Below, in pieces: positions 1-12,132 of a DNA stretch of 64,000 nucleotides (position 1 is its first letter; each line of letters starts with the position of its first letter). The notes beneath the pieces are model-generated. The model ran no database searches. It was not told the DNA's origin and was given only the letters and a program-made list of their open reading frames with translations. Position numbers and translations under genes: made by a program. Source of the DNA: Tetradesmus obliquus (lineage: Eukaryota > Chlorophyta > Chlorophyceae > Sphaeropleales > Scenedesmaceae); NCBI GenBank assembly GCA_030272155.1, contig CP126201.1, forward strand, positions 5,159,753 through 5,223,752. The letters run 5' to 3'.

Positions 1-47
1 TGCTGCTGCTGCTGCACTCGCATGCTCCCCCCCCTCCGCCCAAACAG

Positions 48-3000
48 GTGGGCGACCCTGCAGGTGTGGGCGGGCTGGTGGGCTACAGCGTGCGCCTGGA
101 CAGCAAGACCTCGCAGTACACGCGGCTGCTGTTCTGCACCACAGGGGTGCTGCTGCGGCGGCTGATGAGCGACCCGCAGCTCACAGGTGGGCACGGGGGC
201 TGCTGCCGCCTGTTTTACGCGAGGGGGTGGCTGCTCGTGGATGCAGTCGCTCTTTCATCTGATAAATTGTTTCTGGTGTAGACTGGAAAGCAATGGGGTG
301 TTGGTTGCAGCCTCCAATGCCCAGTAGATGTGTTGCAGCAGTGCTGACTACATCAGCTGTGGCCGGCTGTTCTGGCACGCAAGCGTTGCACACGGGCAAC
401 AGTTACGGCAGCCACGCTTGTCCCTGTCCAAAATGCTGTTGCCGCCTGTGCTGCCGCCGCCCTGCTGCTGCCGCCAGGTGTGAGCCATGTGGTGCTGGAT
501 GAGGTGCATGAGCGCAACCTGGAGAGCGACCTGCTGCTGCTGCTGCTCAGGCGCACGCTGCTCTCAGCACAGCTAGGCAGCAACGGCAGCAGCAGCAGGC
601 CCCCGAAGGTGCTGCTGATGTCTGCAACAGCAGATGCGGACCTGTTTGCCGGGTACTTGACGGGCGCAGGCCCTGAGGCGCTGCTGCTGGGGCAGGCGGG
701 CGGCGCAGCGCAGCAGCCACGGCTGTCGCGGTCGCTGGCGGTGGGCCTGCTGAGCATCCCCGGCTTCACGCACCCTGTGCGGCAGATGTGGCTGGAGGAC
801 GCGCTGCAGGCGACAGGCATCGTGGTCGGCAAGCAGTCACGGTGCGCGGGCTGCGGGCTGCTGCGCGGCCCCTTGCATCAGCAGCTGCAACGCTTGCACG
901 CGCCCAGTACAGCACTGCATACCACTCCTGCTGAACACATGCGTCTTCTCTGGGTTACCTGTTGCCTTTGCCTAGCTAACGCCTCGCTTGCTCCTCGCAG
1001 GTATGCCAAGCGCAAGAAGGCCAAGTCCAGTGCATATCAGGCAGAGCCGGACGATGCGGGGCTGGGCTACGAGGACGACGACATGGAGGGCAGCAGCGGC
1101 GATGACGATGACGACAACGAGCAGCAGCAGCGCCCTGGGCAGCGCAAGCAGCAGCAGCAGCGTGCTGCACCAGCCAGGCAGCCCAACAAGCAACCTAACA
1201 AGCAGCAGCAGCGGCCTGGCAGCTCAGGCGGTGCCAAGGCGCAGGAGGCTGGTGCAGCAGGCGGTGGTGGCAGCTGGCAGGCAGCGCTGGGTGCTGATGC
1301 GCCTCACGGGCAGTACAGCGAGGATGTGGTGCGCTCGCTGCAGCTGGTGGACGCCTCCCTCATCCACTACGAGCTCATTGAGGCGCTGCTGCTGCACATC
1401 GTCAACCTGCAGCGCCAGCACGGCCCAGCAGGGCTGCTCAAGGTGGGGGGGGGGGGGGGGGGGGGCGGGGGGCGGGGGGATGCATGCGGGGCGGGCGCAT
1501 GCGCTGGCGCAGCCGCTGGCCAGGATGGCGTGAATGCTGCGCGTGCTGACAGCTTGCAAGGCATGCGCCAAGCGGTGCTGACAGCTTGCAAGGCATGCGC
1601 CAAGCGGTGCGCAGAGCAGTGGCTGTTACCGTTGTTGACAGAGAGTCGTGTGCTGTTGCCTGCACTACTTGTGCTGCGCTGCGTTGCCTGCCTGCCCCCT
1701 GCAGGGCTGGCCGGGCGCGCCGCCTGGTGCGTTGGAGGCCGCGGCCAAGGGCGCGGGCGGGGGCGCGCTGGGCGCTGTGCTCATCTTCATGCCTGGCGCG
1801 CCTGAGATCGACCGCCTGGTGCGGCAGCTGCAGGGCAGCGCCAAGCTGGCGGGGGCGGCGGGCCACGCTGGGCTGCGCGTGCTGCCGCTGCATGGCGGGT
1901 TGCCCGCGTCTGTGCAGGCTCGCGTGTTTGAGCGGCCACCTCGTGGTGTGCTCAAGGTGGTGGTGGCCACCAACGTGGCTGAGACCAGCCTGACCATTGA
2001 TGACGTGACGTGCGTCATCGACACAGGCCGCCACAAGGAGATGAGGTGCGCGCCTGACATGCTGCCCAGGGTGGGCTGAGCGGCAGCAAGATAGTGAGGG
2101 TGCAGCAGCAGTCAAAGGACATCAGGGCGTGTTGATGAAATCAAGGTACATGTACTGCATGCTATTGCGGGCTTGTGGCTGCTTCTGTAGCGCTGGTGCA
2201 GCCAGGCAGGCAGGTTGAAGAGTTCCCTGTCTGCCTTGTGCCGCCCTGCAGTTACGACATGTCACGTGGGCTGTCCCGCCTTGCTGAGACCTGGGTGTCG
2301 CAAGCAGCAGCGCAGCAGCGGCGGGGACGCGCAGGGCGCGTGGCACCAGGTGGGACACCGCTGCGGTGTGCGCAACAGAGCAGCTGCTGGCATGGCACCT
2401 GGATGTGGATCCCCAGCGTGGTGTGGACACCAAGCACAAGGGTTAGCAGTGCAGGCAGGCGGCGTGGGGTGGCTGGGCTGCTGCATGTTGCAATGCATTG
2501 CACCTTGGGTTTTCCCCAGTGATGTCATCGCGGATGCTGCTGCTGCTGCTGCTGCGCTCCCTGCTGCCAGGCGTGTGCTACCGGCTGTGGCCGGGGCGCA
2601 TGTGGGGCCGGCTGGACCCTCAGCAGCCGCCCGAGGTGCTGCGCGTGCCGCTGCAGCAGCTGTGCCTTACCACCAAGGCCACACTGGCGGCAGCAGAGCA
2701 GGAGACAGGTGAGGCGCGGCGCTGAGGCGACAGAGGCATGCAGCAGTCTGCACCAGCAGGGCCTGCTGGCAGTGCATGTCATATCAGACACTGCTGTTGT
2801 GGAGTGCTGCATCCCAACATGACATGGTAACCTTTCACCGTTTCACGCGGCTCCGCTGATCTGCCAGGCTAGGCTGTGGCGTGCAGGGCAGCAGGTGCCT
2901 GGCTGACCACATGGCTTGCATCAGCCATCATAGCGCATAGCATGCAGCACGTGCTTGTGGCCCTCTGCTGACTGTGCTATGGCTGCCGCCTCCTGGCGCT

Positions 3001-5005
3001 GCCTGCAGGCTGCCCTGCCCCCAGCCTGTCCCAGGTGCTGTCCTGCCTGCTGACGCCGCCTCCCGCTGAGGCCGTGGCTGGTGCTGTGTCCCAGCTGGTG
3101 GCGCTGGGCGCGCTGGCGGTGACGCCCTGGGGGGAGGGCGAGGCGCTGACGCCCCTGGGCAGCCACCTGTGTGCCATGCCCATGGACGCTGCCCTGGGCA
3201 AGGCGCTGCTGTACGGCTGCATGCTCAGGTGGGACGGCTGGCGTGGTGTCGCATGCTCAGGTGGGACGGCTGCATGCTCAGGTGGGACGGCTGCATGCTC
3301 AGGTGGGACGGCTGCATGCTCAGGTGGGACGGCTGCATGCTCAGGTGGGACGGCTGCATGCTCAGGTGGGACGGCTGCATGCTCAGGTGGGACGGCTGCA
3401 TGCTCAGGTGGGACGGCTGCATGCCCAGGTGGGACGGCTGCATGCTCAGGTGGGACGGCTGGCGTGGTGTCGCATGCTCAGGTGGGACGGCTGGCGTGGT
3501 GTCGCATGCTCAGGTGGGACGGCTGCATGCTCAGGTGGGACGGCTGCATGCTCAGGTGGGACGGCTGCATGCTCAGGTGGGACGGCTGCATGCTCAGGTG
3601 GGACGGCTGCATGCTCAGGTGGGACGGCTGCATGCTCAGGTGGGACGGCTGCATGCTCAGGTGGGACGGCTGCATGCTCAGGTGGGACGGCTGCATGCTC
3701 AGGTGGGACGGCTGCATGCTCAGGTGGGACGGCTGCATGCTCAGGTGGGACGGCTGCATGCTCAGGTGGGACGGCTGCATGCTCAGGTGGGACGGCTGCA
3801 TGCTCAGGTGGGACGGCTGGCGTGGTGTCGCATGCTCAGGTGGGACGGCTGCATGCTCAGGTGGGACGGCTGCATGCTCAGGTGGGACGGCTGGCGTGGT
3901 GTCGCATGGCGCTGCAGGCAGTGTTCTCTGGGCTCTGTTGAGCAATAGGTGAAAGGCAGCGTTGCTTGCAGGCTGGGGACACGGCTGTAGCTGCCGTCCA
4001 TTAATCAAACGCAAGGTAGCTCAAGCACATGTCTTGTCTCTGTTCACGCTGGAATTGGTTGATGTGTCATGTTCACACATCTGCTTGCTCCATCGCCTGC
4101 TGCGTCCTGCTGCGCAGGTGTGCCAGCCCGCTGCTGACCATCGCTGCCGCCTTGGGCCATGGCCGGCCCATGTGGGTCAACCCGCCACCTGACAAGCGCG
4201 GGGAGGCAGCAGCAGCACGCCAGGCGCTGGCGCGGCAGGTGCGCGGGTGAACGGCTCGCTCTCTTCATGTCAGCATGTGGAACCGCAGCAGTTAAAGAAG
4301 CACCTGCACATTATACATGCTCTGCTAAGGCCTGCTTGCCTTACCAGCATGACACGGGTGCGCGGCTGCGAGGCATGGTTTATGAAAGCTGTGTTTGAGG
4401 CACCACGGCAAGTGACAAACCAGTGCACATCACGACTCCTATCTGCTGCCTGCTCATGCATCATCGCACATTCAGTTGTGCGCGGCACAAGCATCAGGCT
4501 GTGCATCTCTCAACTCGCAGTTTTGCCCCAGAAACATGCACTGCTCAGCCACCTTGCACTGGCTCACCTCCCTGCTGCCCCGCGCTGCGCTGTGCGCCCC
4601 GATACCCCCCCCTCCCCCCGACCCCCCCCCCGCAGGCCTACAGCCAGCGCAGCGACCACCTGGCAGTGGTGGCCGCCTACAACGGCTGGGTGGCGGCACG
4701 CGCTGCAGGGGGCAGGGGCGCTGGCGGGGACTTTGCTCGGCAGCACTTTGTGTCTGAACAGGTGCGGGGCACAATGCTTGAACATTGGTCCGTTTTTTGG
4801 CATGTCTGGATTTAGTGTTCAATTGCTTTGACATCACGTGCTTGCTGCACAGCACATCCTTTGGAGTACGTGCAGTCCGCTGGCCGGCACAGCGTGCGCA
4901 CGATGCGCCTGCAGCATGCACGTAGAGGGCCTGTATAATTATGCAAGGCGCGTCAAGGCACCATACCTCCTGGACACGGTAAACCATCTCTGGTTTGCGC
5001 GGTGC

Positions 5006-5038
<33 letters not shown>

Positions 5039-6164
5039 CAGGTGCTGGAGGCCATCGCCAAGGGCCGGCTGGACTACGCGGCAACGCTGGCAGCACGCGG
5101 CTTCCTGCCAGACTGGTACGTCAGCCACCTGCGCACCCTGCAGCAGCGGGGGCCGGCAGCAGCGGACTGCGGCAGCAGCAGCACGCCGGGCGCCGACGTG
5201 TACGGCGGCTCTGCTGTGGCGTGTGGCGCGCCTGACGAGTACAGCCACAACGCACGCATCGTGAAGGCGGCCATCTGCGCAGGTGGGTGCTGGCTGGGGT
5301 GCCTGACACCTGCTGCAACATACGCTTTGACATGCCTCGCAGCAACCTTGCCAGCAGCAATGACCGATGAGGGTCCAGGGACAGTTGTCCGCCAGACATT
5401 GGGCGCATGCACGCCATGAGCAGGGCTTGAGCTAAACAGCAGAGTTCTGAGCGCTGCCTGCCTGTCCCCCCCCCCCCCCCGCTGCAGGCTTCTACCCGCG
5501 CATCCTGCGCGTGGAGGCGCCCACCAAGTACCAGGCAGTGGCGGGTGGCGCGATGAGCGTGGAGGCTGACCCATCCTCCATCAAGTTCTTCGAGCGCGGG
5601 CTGGGCCGCGTGTGGCTGCACCCAGCCAGCGTGTGCTTCAAGGCGGGCAGCTACACCTCAGGTGCGCGCAGTGCGGCTGGGGCGCAGGCAACATCGATTT
5701 GTGGGTCTTTTGGCCAGCAGATACCGCCTCTTTGGACACAAACTTTCAGCTGCTGATGAAGGTCTAGTAGAAGGCCTAGTAGACCTAGCAGGTCCCCACC
5801 AGCTACCTCATGACAACTCCAGTTGCTGCTGCTGTTTCCCCTCCCCTTGCACCGCCCAGGCTGGCTGGTGTTCACGCAGCTGGTGGAGACGTCGCGCCCG
5901 TTTGTGCGCGAGGCGAGCATGGTGCCGCTGTACGCGCTGCTGGCCTTTGGCGGCGAGCTGGAGGTGCTGCACGAGCAGGGCCTGCTGCTGCTGGACGGCT
6001 GGGCCAAGTTCAAGGCGCCCGCGCGCGTGGGCGTGCTCATCAAGCACCTGCGCGCTGCAGTGGCCCAGCTGCTGGCCGCCAAGGTGGCTGAGCCCAGCCT
6101 GCAGCTGGCAGGGCAGCGCGTGGTGGAGGCGCTGCACGCGCTGCTGGCCACTGACGGCTTCTAG
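48..6164 (+). CDS. DEAH-box RNA helicase (DHX29/36/57-like), 5' end outside window
   Basis: ATP-dependent RNA helicase of the DEAH (DExH) group; the N-terminal part with motif I lies left of the window. Exons that join in frame: 48-186, 478-841, 1001-1442, 1705-2045, 2252-2349, 2571-2708, 3009-3228, 4118-4238, 4636-4761, 5042-5282, 5488-5662, 5860-6164. Visible motifs in order: Ib-like TTGVLLRR, II as DEVHER, III as MSAT, an acidic/Gln-rich insert (exon 1001-1442), IV IFMPG, V ATNVAETSLTIDDV, VI QRRGRAGR, then the HA2/winged-helix region (LTPLGSHL; ASPLLTIAAAL) and a C-terminal OB-fold region (FYPRILRV). These are the standard order for DHX-type helicases, which remodel RNA or RNP in cytosol, nucleus or organelles; the subfamily is not certain. 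The TAG stop is at 6162-6164. The intron after 3228 holds a minisatellite and three introns end in poly-C tracts. Confidence 0.9.
1443..1480 (+). repeat. G-tract immediately at a 5' splice site of the helicase
   Basis: Directly after the exon end at 1442 (AAG|GTGGGG) the intron opens with a long, almost pure G run broken by single C residues. It could form a G-quadruplex in the pre-mRNA. Homopolymer length should be treated with caution because assemblies often err here. Confidence 0.7.
3217..3904 (+). repeat. 21/32-bp minisatellite built on the helicase 5' splice site
   Basis: Thirty copies of a unit containing CATGCTCAGGTGGGACGG run through the start of the helicase intron. Most are 21 bp; copies 2, 12, 13 and 28 have a 32-bp form with extra GGCGTGGTGTCG. 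The first copy is the exon end itself (codons for Gly-Cys-Met-Leu, then AG|GTGGGA), so the array is a tandem expansion of the exon/intron junction. Every copy keeps CAG|GTGGGA, a usable donor sequence. One copy has CCCAGG instead of CTCAGG. Confidence 0.95.
5007..5037 (+). repeat. 31-base poly-C tract before a 3' splice site
   Basis: An uninterrupted run of 31 C residues ends three bases before the acceptor AG at 5040-5041 and acts as the polypyrimidine tract. Similar but shorter C tracts precede the acceptors at 4635 and 5487 in the same gene. The opposite strand is a G-run able to form quadruplexes. Confidence 0.9.
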
Positions 6165-8214
6165 GCGGAGCTGCGGGGGTGGCACCTAGGGCCAGCACCT
6201 AGGGGCATCTGTGGCATAGTGCTGCCCTGCAGGGTGCTCAGCGCATGGTGCTTTTTTTATGGATTGCCGCGCCACATGCGTCATGGCCGGGCAATCTGGC
6301 AGCTGCAGTATGCTAGGTAGCCTGGCTTATGAGAGAGAGGTGTAGTTGCATGTGGCGGCTGTCACTGTCTGAGACCGTTCTGGCACCACATACGCTGGGT
6401 AACCTGGCTGACGGTATACTTGTAACTTGTAACTTGAGAGGTCTGTTGTAGTGCACTGTCTTAAGTTTGAGGGCTTGTGATGCCACCACATCTCGGCAGT
6501 GCCGCTTAGGCTGGACTAAGAAGATGGCCAGTTTCTCGGTACTGGGGCTGGGGTATGAAACCGTCTGTTGACAGCAGGTCTACAGCACCTGCAACACCCA
6601 GCGTGACGTGCTGATCCTCAACAGTTACACGAACTAGACTGTTGATATGCGCCAGTGAAATCACAATTAATTGCAGACCGCTACCACCGTGTGTTGGACA
6701 GCAGGCCCACAACACTGCAACAAGGTGTGAACTCGAACGTTTGCATTACTAACACTGTTAGTATACAGGATATAACAGGTATGGCATACCTGTTGGGGAG
6801 CCAGTGGTAGGATCCTTTCACACCGCAGCAAGTCACAGGACAGCATCAAGCAACAGAAAATGCAATGGCCTCTTGGAATGGTTGCCTAGGCACCAGCAGA
6901 GCTTCATCGTCTATTCCAACACGCTCTCGATCAAATGCATTGCTGTGGCAGATTCACACGGCTGCATGCAGAGGATGTCCCAAGCCAGCCATCAACCTCT
7001 CACCCCGGCGTCATGCTGCTGACATGAGAGCCGCACCATCATGGCGCAGCGGCTACGGCAACTGACAAAATGCTGCCAGCAGAGCGGCTCTGCTGCTATG
7101 ATGTGCATCCCATTGGCGGTAAAAGCCTCAAAAGGCTGTCAACTACAACTAAACCAAAAAACAACTTCACACCTTCAGCTGCCGCAGCAGCTGCTGCTCA
7201 CTGTGCATACAGATTCCGTCACTATTTAAAATCTCAAACAGCCTGTGCTCCGTGACGTTGCAGCTGTCCTAGCCTTGAATGGCACGTAGCCTACACTCTC
7301 ACCATGCTTGGAGCATGTAGCTGACCTGGCAGCCGAGTGCACAACCACCGACATACCCGTGCTCTACAAGTCGCAACCTAGAGATCAGCTGATGCTAAAC
7401 GACACCCCACATGACTGCACCCTCACAAACATATGTTGCGTGCAGAACTCTGCAAACACCAGCTCAGCAGGACACCTAGAGTAAGCCCAGGCGCCCAAAC
7501 CCTTCAGGCGACATGACTTCAGCTGTTGTCTGGTTGCTGTGTACAGCCACAGGGAGCCCACCAGCACCAGCACCAGCACCAGCACCAGCACCAGCACCAG
7601 CACCAGCACCAGCACCAGCAGCAGCAGGAGAGCACACCACGCACAAGAAAGCGTGAGACAGGCACGATCTGCAAAGAGGAGTTTCCTGGCAGCATGTATT
7701 ATGTGAACGGATGATGTACACGGACGTCCTTGCACACTACACAATAGTGCTGCCAACGCTTAGGGATCAAAGTCCTGACAAGCTGGTGTGCGCCAAGTCT
7801 TCTTCACCAGTGACAAGGCTTCGGCGCCTAGCTGCCTGCAAGTTGCCACTCACCCAGCAGGGCGCAGCTTCAGCCCCAGAGGGGGTGGCTCTTGCCACCA
7901 CCGCTGCCTCCAGCGATCTGGACATTGGTCTGCTTCACGCTGCAGGGGCAGCCGCAGTGCACAGTGCAGCAGCAAAAATGATCTAATGGCACTTCAGCTG
8001 GTGCATGTTGAACCGCTAGTTGGGCTGCTGCTGCCATGCAGCTTGAAACATGTACATCTCATATGCAGCAGCCCAAGCTGCAGAGGTGCAAGCGGACAGT
8101 AACATGTTCATCAGACAATGCATGTTGGCTAGTTCAAGGGCAGGACATATGAGTGTTGCTTGTGATTAGGCACAGCTTCACTACCTTAATTGGGCTGCTG
8201 CATGGCTGATGTAC
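6165..8214. other. intergenic, no supported gene
   Basis: Only short overlapping open frames are present, without domain signals or convincing splice chains. The stretch carries the 3' flank of the helicase gene and one hexanucleotide repeat. It could hold a non-coding transcript, but nothing in the sequence shows one. Confidence 0.5.
7558..7622 (+). repeat. (CAGCAC)n hexanucleotide microsatellite
   Basis: About ten perfect CAGCAC units followed by CAGCAGCAG. Read on either strand it is open in several frames (His-Gln or Gly-Ala type), which explains the spurious open frames here. Confidence 0.95.
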
Positions 8215-8755
8215 CTACTTGGTGTTGACTGTGACGGGCTGTGCTGCAACCACTGGCTGCGCTGCTACAACCGGCTGTGCCGCAACCACCGGCTGTGCTG
8301 CCACAACTGGCTGCGCTGCCACAACCGGCTGAGCTGCGACGACTGCCTGTGCCTGGGCAGCGGCAACTGGCTGCGCTGCTACAACGGGTTGGGCAGCAAC
8401 AACAGGCTGTGCTGCCACAACTGGTTGTGCTGCCACGACAGGCTGCGCTGCTGGTGCGGGGTTGTTGATGATTATGATGGGCCCTGGTGCTGGCGCTGGA
8501 GCAGCTTTGGTGTAGGCGTGCTTGCTGCAAACAAGGAGTGCAACAAACGTTCAAATGTCAGGGGAATTAGGGGTTGTGCTGGGACGAGCACCCATTGGAC
8601 GACAGCTGCCCTGTTGAGCTGGCCAGCTAGCTGCTCAGCAGTCGACCACATCCGACTTACAACTTCGCCAGCTTCCTTCCAGGCTTCAATCCCCATGCAT
8701 TGGTCCTAGAAGCAGCCAGGCAGAGGAAGCACAGCGCAAGCACGACGTGCTTCAT
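8215..8755 (-). CDS. small secreted Ala-Gln-Pro-Val repeat protein
   Basis: Two exons, 8661-8755 and 8215-8524, joined by a GTAAGT...TTGCAG intron, give 134 residues ending in TAG. Residues 1-20 form a clear secretion signal (MKHVVLALCFLCLAASRTNA). A short basic linker follows, then Ala-Pro stretches, the motif PIIIINNPAP, and about ten VVAAQP-type repeats up to a TVNTK end. The composition resembles cell-wall or extracellular-matrix structural proteins of algae, but there is no Ser-Pro or Hyp-type motif that would identify it, so the function is unknown. Two related frames lie directly upstream (10015-10275 and 10804-11106), all on the minus strand, suggesting a small tandem family. Confidence 0.75.
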
Positions 8756-10014
8756 CGTGAAAGGTTGGAGGTAAGGGCCTGGCGTTGCACCCGGTATAAC
8801 ACTAAGCACACGTTTGTGGCAATACGGATCTCGTTGTGGGCAATGAATAAGCTGAGGAGCGTGTCCTGTACATGTCCTGCTCTTCACCTGATCGTTGGAT
8901 GTCAGCGCCAGCTGTCGCGGTGCTGGTGCCCGCCGGTCATCGCCGGCAGGTGACTGGCACTTGGGTGTCTGTCGGGCTGTTGGAGCACTCACACGTAATT
9001 TAATATCGATCAATGTTTGTTTCACGTTGGCTGCTAGTCCGATTATGTATGCTGTGATCAGCAGATCTTGATGCTGGCAGTACAGCCTGTACTGTACTGC
9101 CACAGAATGTACATGACCAGTTCTGCTGTCAGTGCACAGGGCCAGTCAGAGACCACCAATCGTACTATCTGACCCGTTCGTACACTTGATGCAAAGAGCA
9201 CACAGCTGTAGGGTGTGTTGTATGCATGCAGCACTGCCCCATATTACTCTTGCAGGTGGCCCACCGGGTGGTGGGCTTTCTCACTCACATACACATGCAT
9301 TGCTGTTTGTCATCAAACCTTTCACAGCACTTCTGTGAAATTTTTACTGCATTCAAGCAAGTGCTTTCAGTCGCACGTGTTGCTTCAAGCTATTATTCAC
9401 TACGTAGCAAAAATGGTGTACGCACCAACACTGCCGCTGCCGCTGCTTACAAGCTGCACAGCAACACGCAGGCTGCTGTCACAAAGAAAACCTGCGAATT
9501 GAAAGCTTCTGAACTCATCAAGCCGTGCTACGTAGCACTAATCCAGTAGGCAAGGTCCGCTGCTGCCCAAAGCCGATCTTCATCTGCATCTGTGCATCCC
9601 TTGCTTCACAGGCGCCGGCCCCACAGTGGATGCATCTTGCTGCCGCCAGCACTGCCAGCCTGCATATTCTTTTGCTGCACACTGCGCATCAACAGACAAT
9701 ACAGCAGCAGCAGGTATGAGGCAGCAGGATACAGCAACAATCACGGCATGCACACCCGAGTTTGTTGCTGCAAGATTTGGCACTTGTGTTGGTCGCGCAC
9801 GTTATCAAGAACATGAAGCACAACGGCAGCAAACGTGCATTGCTTGTGAGCGTTTGCATAGCGTAGCCATGATGATGCCGCCTCTTCCAGCGCGCAATGC
9901 AGCCGTCTGCCAGGGCATTGCGCTCGCCCACCCCACCGAGAACAGTAGGCCTGGCAGCGCATGTTATTGCGCATACTGACAATATCATGCCACGCAGAAT
10001 GACAGCATTGAAGC
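8756..10014. other. intergenic, no supported gene
   Basis: This is the upstream region of the secreted repeat protein and the downstream region of its second copy. Short open frames on both strands have no signal or repeat features and no consistent splice chain. Confidence 0.45.
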
Positions 10015-10275
10015 TCACTTGGTGGTGACTATGATAGGCTGGCCAGCCACTGGCTGTGCTGCTGGCTGGGCCGCCACCACCGGCTGCGCTGCCACTGCAG
10101 GCACTGGCTGTGCAGCGACCACTGGGGTTGCCGCTTGGGTCGGTGCTGCTGCTGGTGTGTTGATGATGATGATGGGCTGCTGGGCAGGCGCAGGCGCTGG
10201 GGCTGCCTTGCCTGCATGCTTGCCGGAGAGCCTGCATGCCGCAGGCAGCAGCGCCAGACAGCAAGCAGCATGCAT
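10015..10275 (-). CDS. paralogue of the Ala-Gln-Pro-Val repeat protein (copy 2)
   Basis: An open frame of 86 residues from the ATG at 10275. It contains PIIIINTP, Ala-Pro-rich linkers and AQPVVAAQP repeats, ending VTTK like copy 1 ends VNTK. The first residues (MHAACCLALLPAACRLSG) are weakly hydrophobic and may serve as a signal, but no exon like the copy-1 signal exon was found. The frame is also open further upstream, so the true start is uncertain and the copy may be partial. Confidence 0.5.
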   Translation of the reverse strand: MHAACCLALLPAACRLSGKHAGKAAPAPAPAQQPIIIINTPAAAPTQAATPVVAAQPVPAVAAQPVVAAQPAAQPVAGQPIIVTTK

Positions 10276-10803
10276 GCTCACGCATGGGACATTGCCAGAG
10301 AATGACTGGGAGTGCGTTTCTGGCAGCACCGAGTCATCATTGCGCGACAAGATAAGGCGCATGTCATAGGGTGAGTGGATGCACAGTCGCTGGTTCTTCA
10401 AGCTGGTGGCCTGAGGGATCTCAACAAACTCAACAACTTGACACTTCAGTAAGTTGCAAAATGTTTGACGCTGCACAGCAGCTGCTCAAGCTGTTGAACA
10501 CACCACACATGGCCATCAGACATTTTTTTTGGCCATCAGACATTCATGCATTTGCTCACGGCGACGGAGCCATAAACTCACAAGCTGAGCAGTGAGTGGC
10601 CCTTTGCAGCGCTCTTGCCTGCCGCAGGCTGGATGTTCTGTTGCTGCAGCAGGAAGCAGTACAGCACTGAGTTGGCAGAGCATGGCAGGGTGTTGATGGT
10701 GTTTCGCATCCGCAGGTTGGCAGGAGCCAGCCTGATGTGCCACACTTTGTGTATGCATGTAACCAACAAGCATGACACCAGTAACCAAATCGGTGGCTGC
10801 CGT

Positions 10804-11106
10804 TCAACAGCGTGGTGAGGGCAGTGCATCTGTGCAGCGCGGCTGCACGCTGCTTGCACACACCGTGACATATGTGTTGACGATCACTGGGGTAGGGGCT
10901 GCCACAGGCTGTGCAGCAACCACAGGCTGCACAGCAACCACAGGCTGTGCGGCAACCACAGGTGCTGGTGCTGGCGCGGGTGCAGGGTTGTTGACGATGA
11001 TGATGTGTGGCTGTGCAGGTGCTGGCGCTGCTGCTGGCGCGTGGATGTCATGCTTCAGCTCATGCAGCTTCCTGCAGGCACAGCCAGCACGGCAGCAGCA
11101 TTGCAT
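10804..11106 (-). CDS. paralogue of the Ala-Gln-Pro-Val repeat protein (copy 3, possibly decayed)
   Basis: A frame of 100 residues from the ATG at 11106 contains KLHELKHDIHAP, corresponding to the copy-1 linker, then PHIIIVNNPAP and PVVAAQPVV repeats. The end differs from copies 1 and 2: after VIVNTY the frame runs on into unrelated sequence, so either a last splice site is used or the end has decayed. No secretion signal is evident. Confidence 0.4.
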   Translation of the reverse strand: MQCCCRAGCACRKLHELKHDIHAPAAAPAPAQPHIIIVNNPAPAPAPAPVVAAQPVVAVQPVVAAQPVAAPTPVIVNTYVTVCASSVQPRCTDALPSPRC

Positions 11107-11238
11107 ATGTGAGCAAGGTGCAACCGTGTAAAGCTTGTATGAGGGGCAAAGCTGTGAGCACATGGTGCGCAAGGCACTGGCGTCTTCTGTCCTTCGTTCT
11201 TCCCCTACACCCGGTGCAGTGGAAGGGCCTTCACTATG

Positions 11239-11413
11239 GTCACTGAAATGTCCAGCTGGATGTCCAGTCATGTCCAGTTGCTGGGGTGCAACTGGACATG
11301 TCAAGTGGCATGTCCAGTGTGAGACTGGACATGGCCATGTCCAGCGTGTGACTGGACATCAAGTGGTAGACTGGACAATCAACTGGACATGCAACTGGAC
11401 ACGCAACTGGACG
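11239..11413. repeat. cluster of ACTGGACATG / CATGTCCAGT decamers
   Basis: More than ten copies of ACTGGACATG or its reverse complement, spaced irregularly and in both orientations, form many small inverted pairs. A second cluster of the same motif lies at 28119-28222. No gene overlaps either cluster. Confidence 0.85.
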
Positions 11414-11792
11414 TGTATTACAGCACACAAAATGATGCTGATGCGTGCATAGTTCATGGTAAAAGAAGCCACAGCATGCAACCGCATGCCTTTGTCGTGC
11501 CAATAGATGGCTCTTAGCACTGGTGACCGGTCATGCATGCTGCTACAATACTGCACTTGTGCAGTACTTGCTTGAATGCAGTACACAAGAGCAGACTGCA
11601 AATAAAAGGCTTGCAGGACACACAAAACACAATCAGCAGCATCAGCCATACAGTCAAATGCAGCTGATACAGACCTCTACTGCTCAGCAGCACCTGCTGC
11701 TACCATCAACCAGCAGCAACTACTCCACATCAACTTGTACTATCCACCAGAGGTGTGAACCAACCGCTGTACCTGCGAATCAACAACACACC

Positions 11793-12095
11793 CTACGTCT
11801 CATACTCTGCAAACTTGTTATTTACTCCCGCCCCTGCCCTCCTACGCCTTCCACCTGCTGCTGCTGTTGCTGCTGCTTCCGTAGCATCCAAGTCGTCTCC
11901 GTCACTGGCTGCAGCTTCAAACTCGTCCTCTTCGCCGCCGCTGCTGCTGCTGCTGCCTGCTTCTGCCTCCTCTTCTGACTCCTTAGACTGCTTCTTCTTC
12001 CTGGGCGGCTGCTTTCCCCCCTTGCCCCCCTTGCGCTTCTTCGCTGGTGCAGCCTCTGCTGCAGCGTCTGTAGCAGGCGCTGCAGCGGATTTTGG

Positions 12096-12132
<37 letters not shown>

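Noticed and set aside
3035..3952. Long open frames across the helicase minisatellite on both strands
   Set aside because: The 21-bp period keeps all frames open, and the helicase reading continues cleanly from 3228 to 4118 as an intron.
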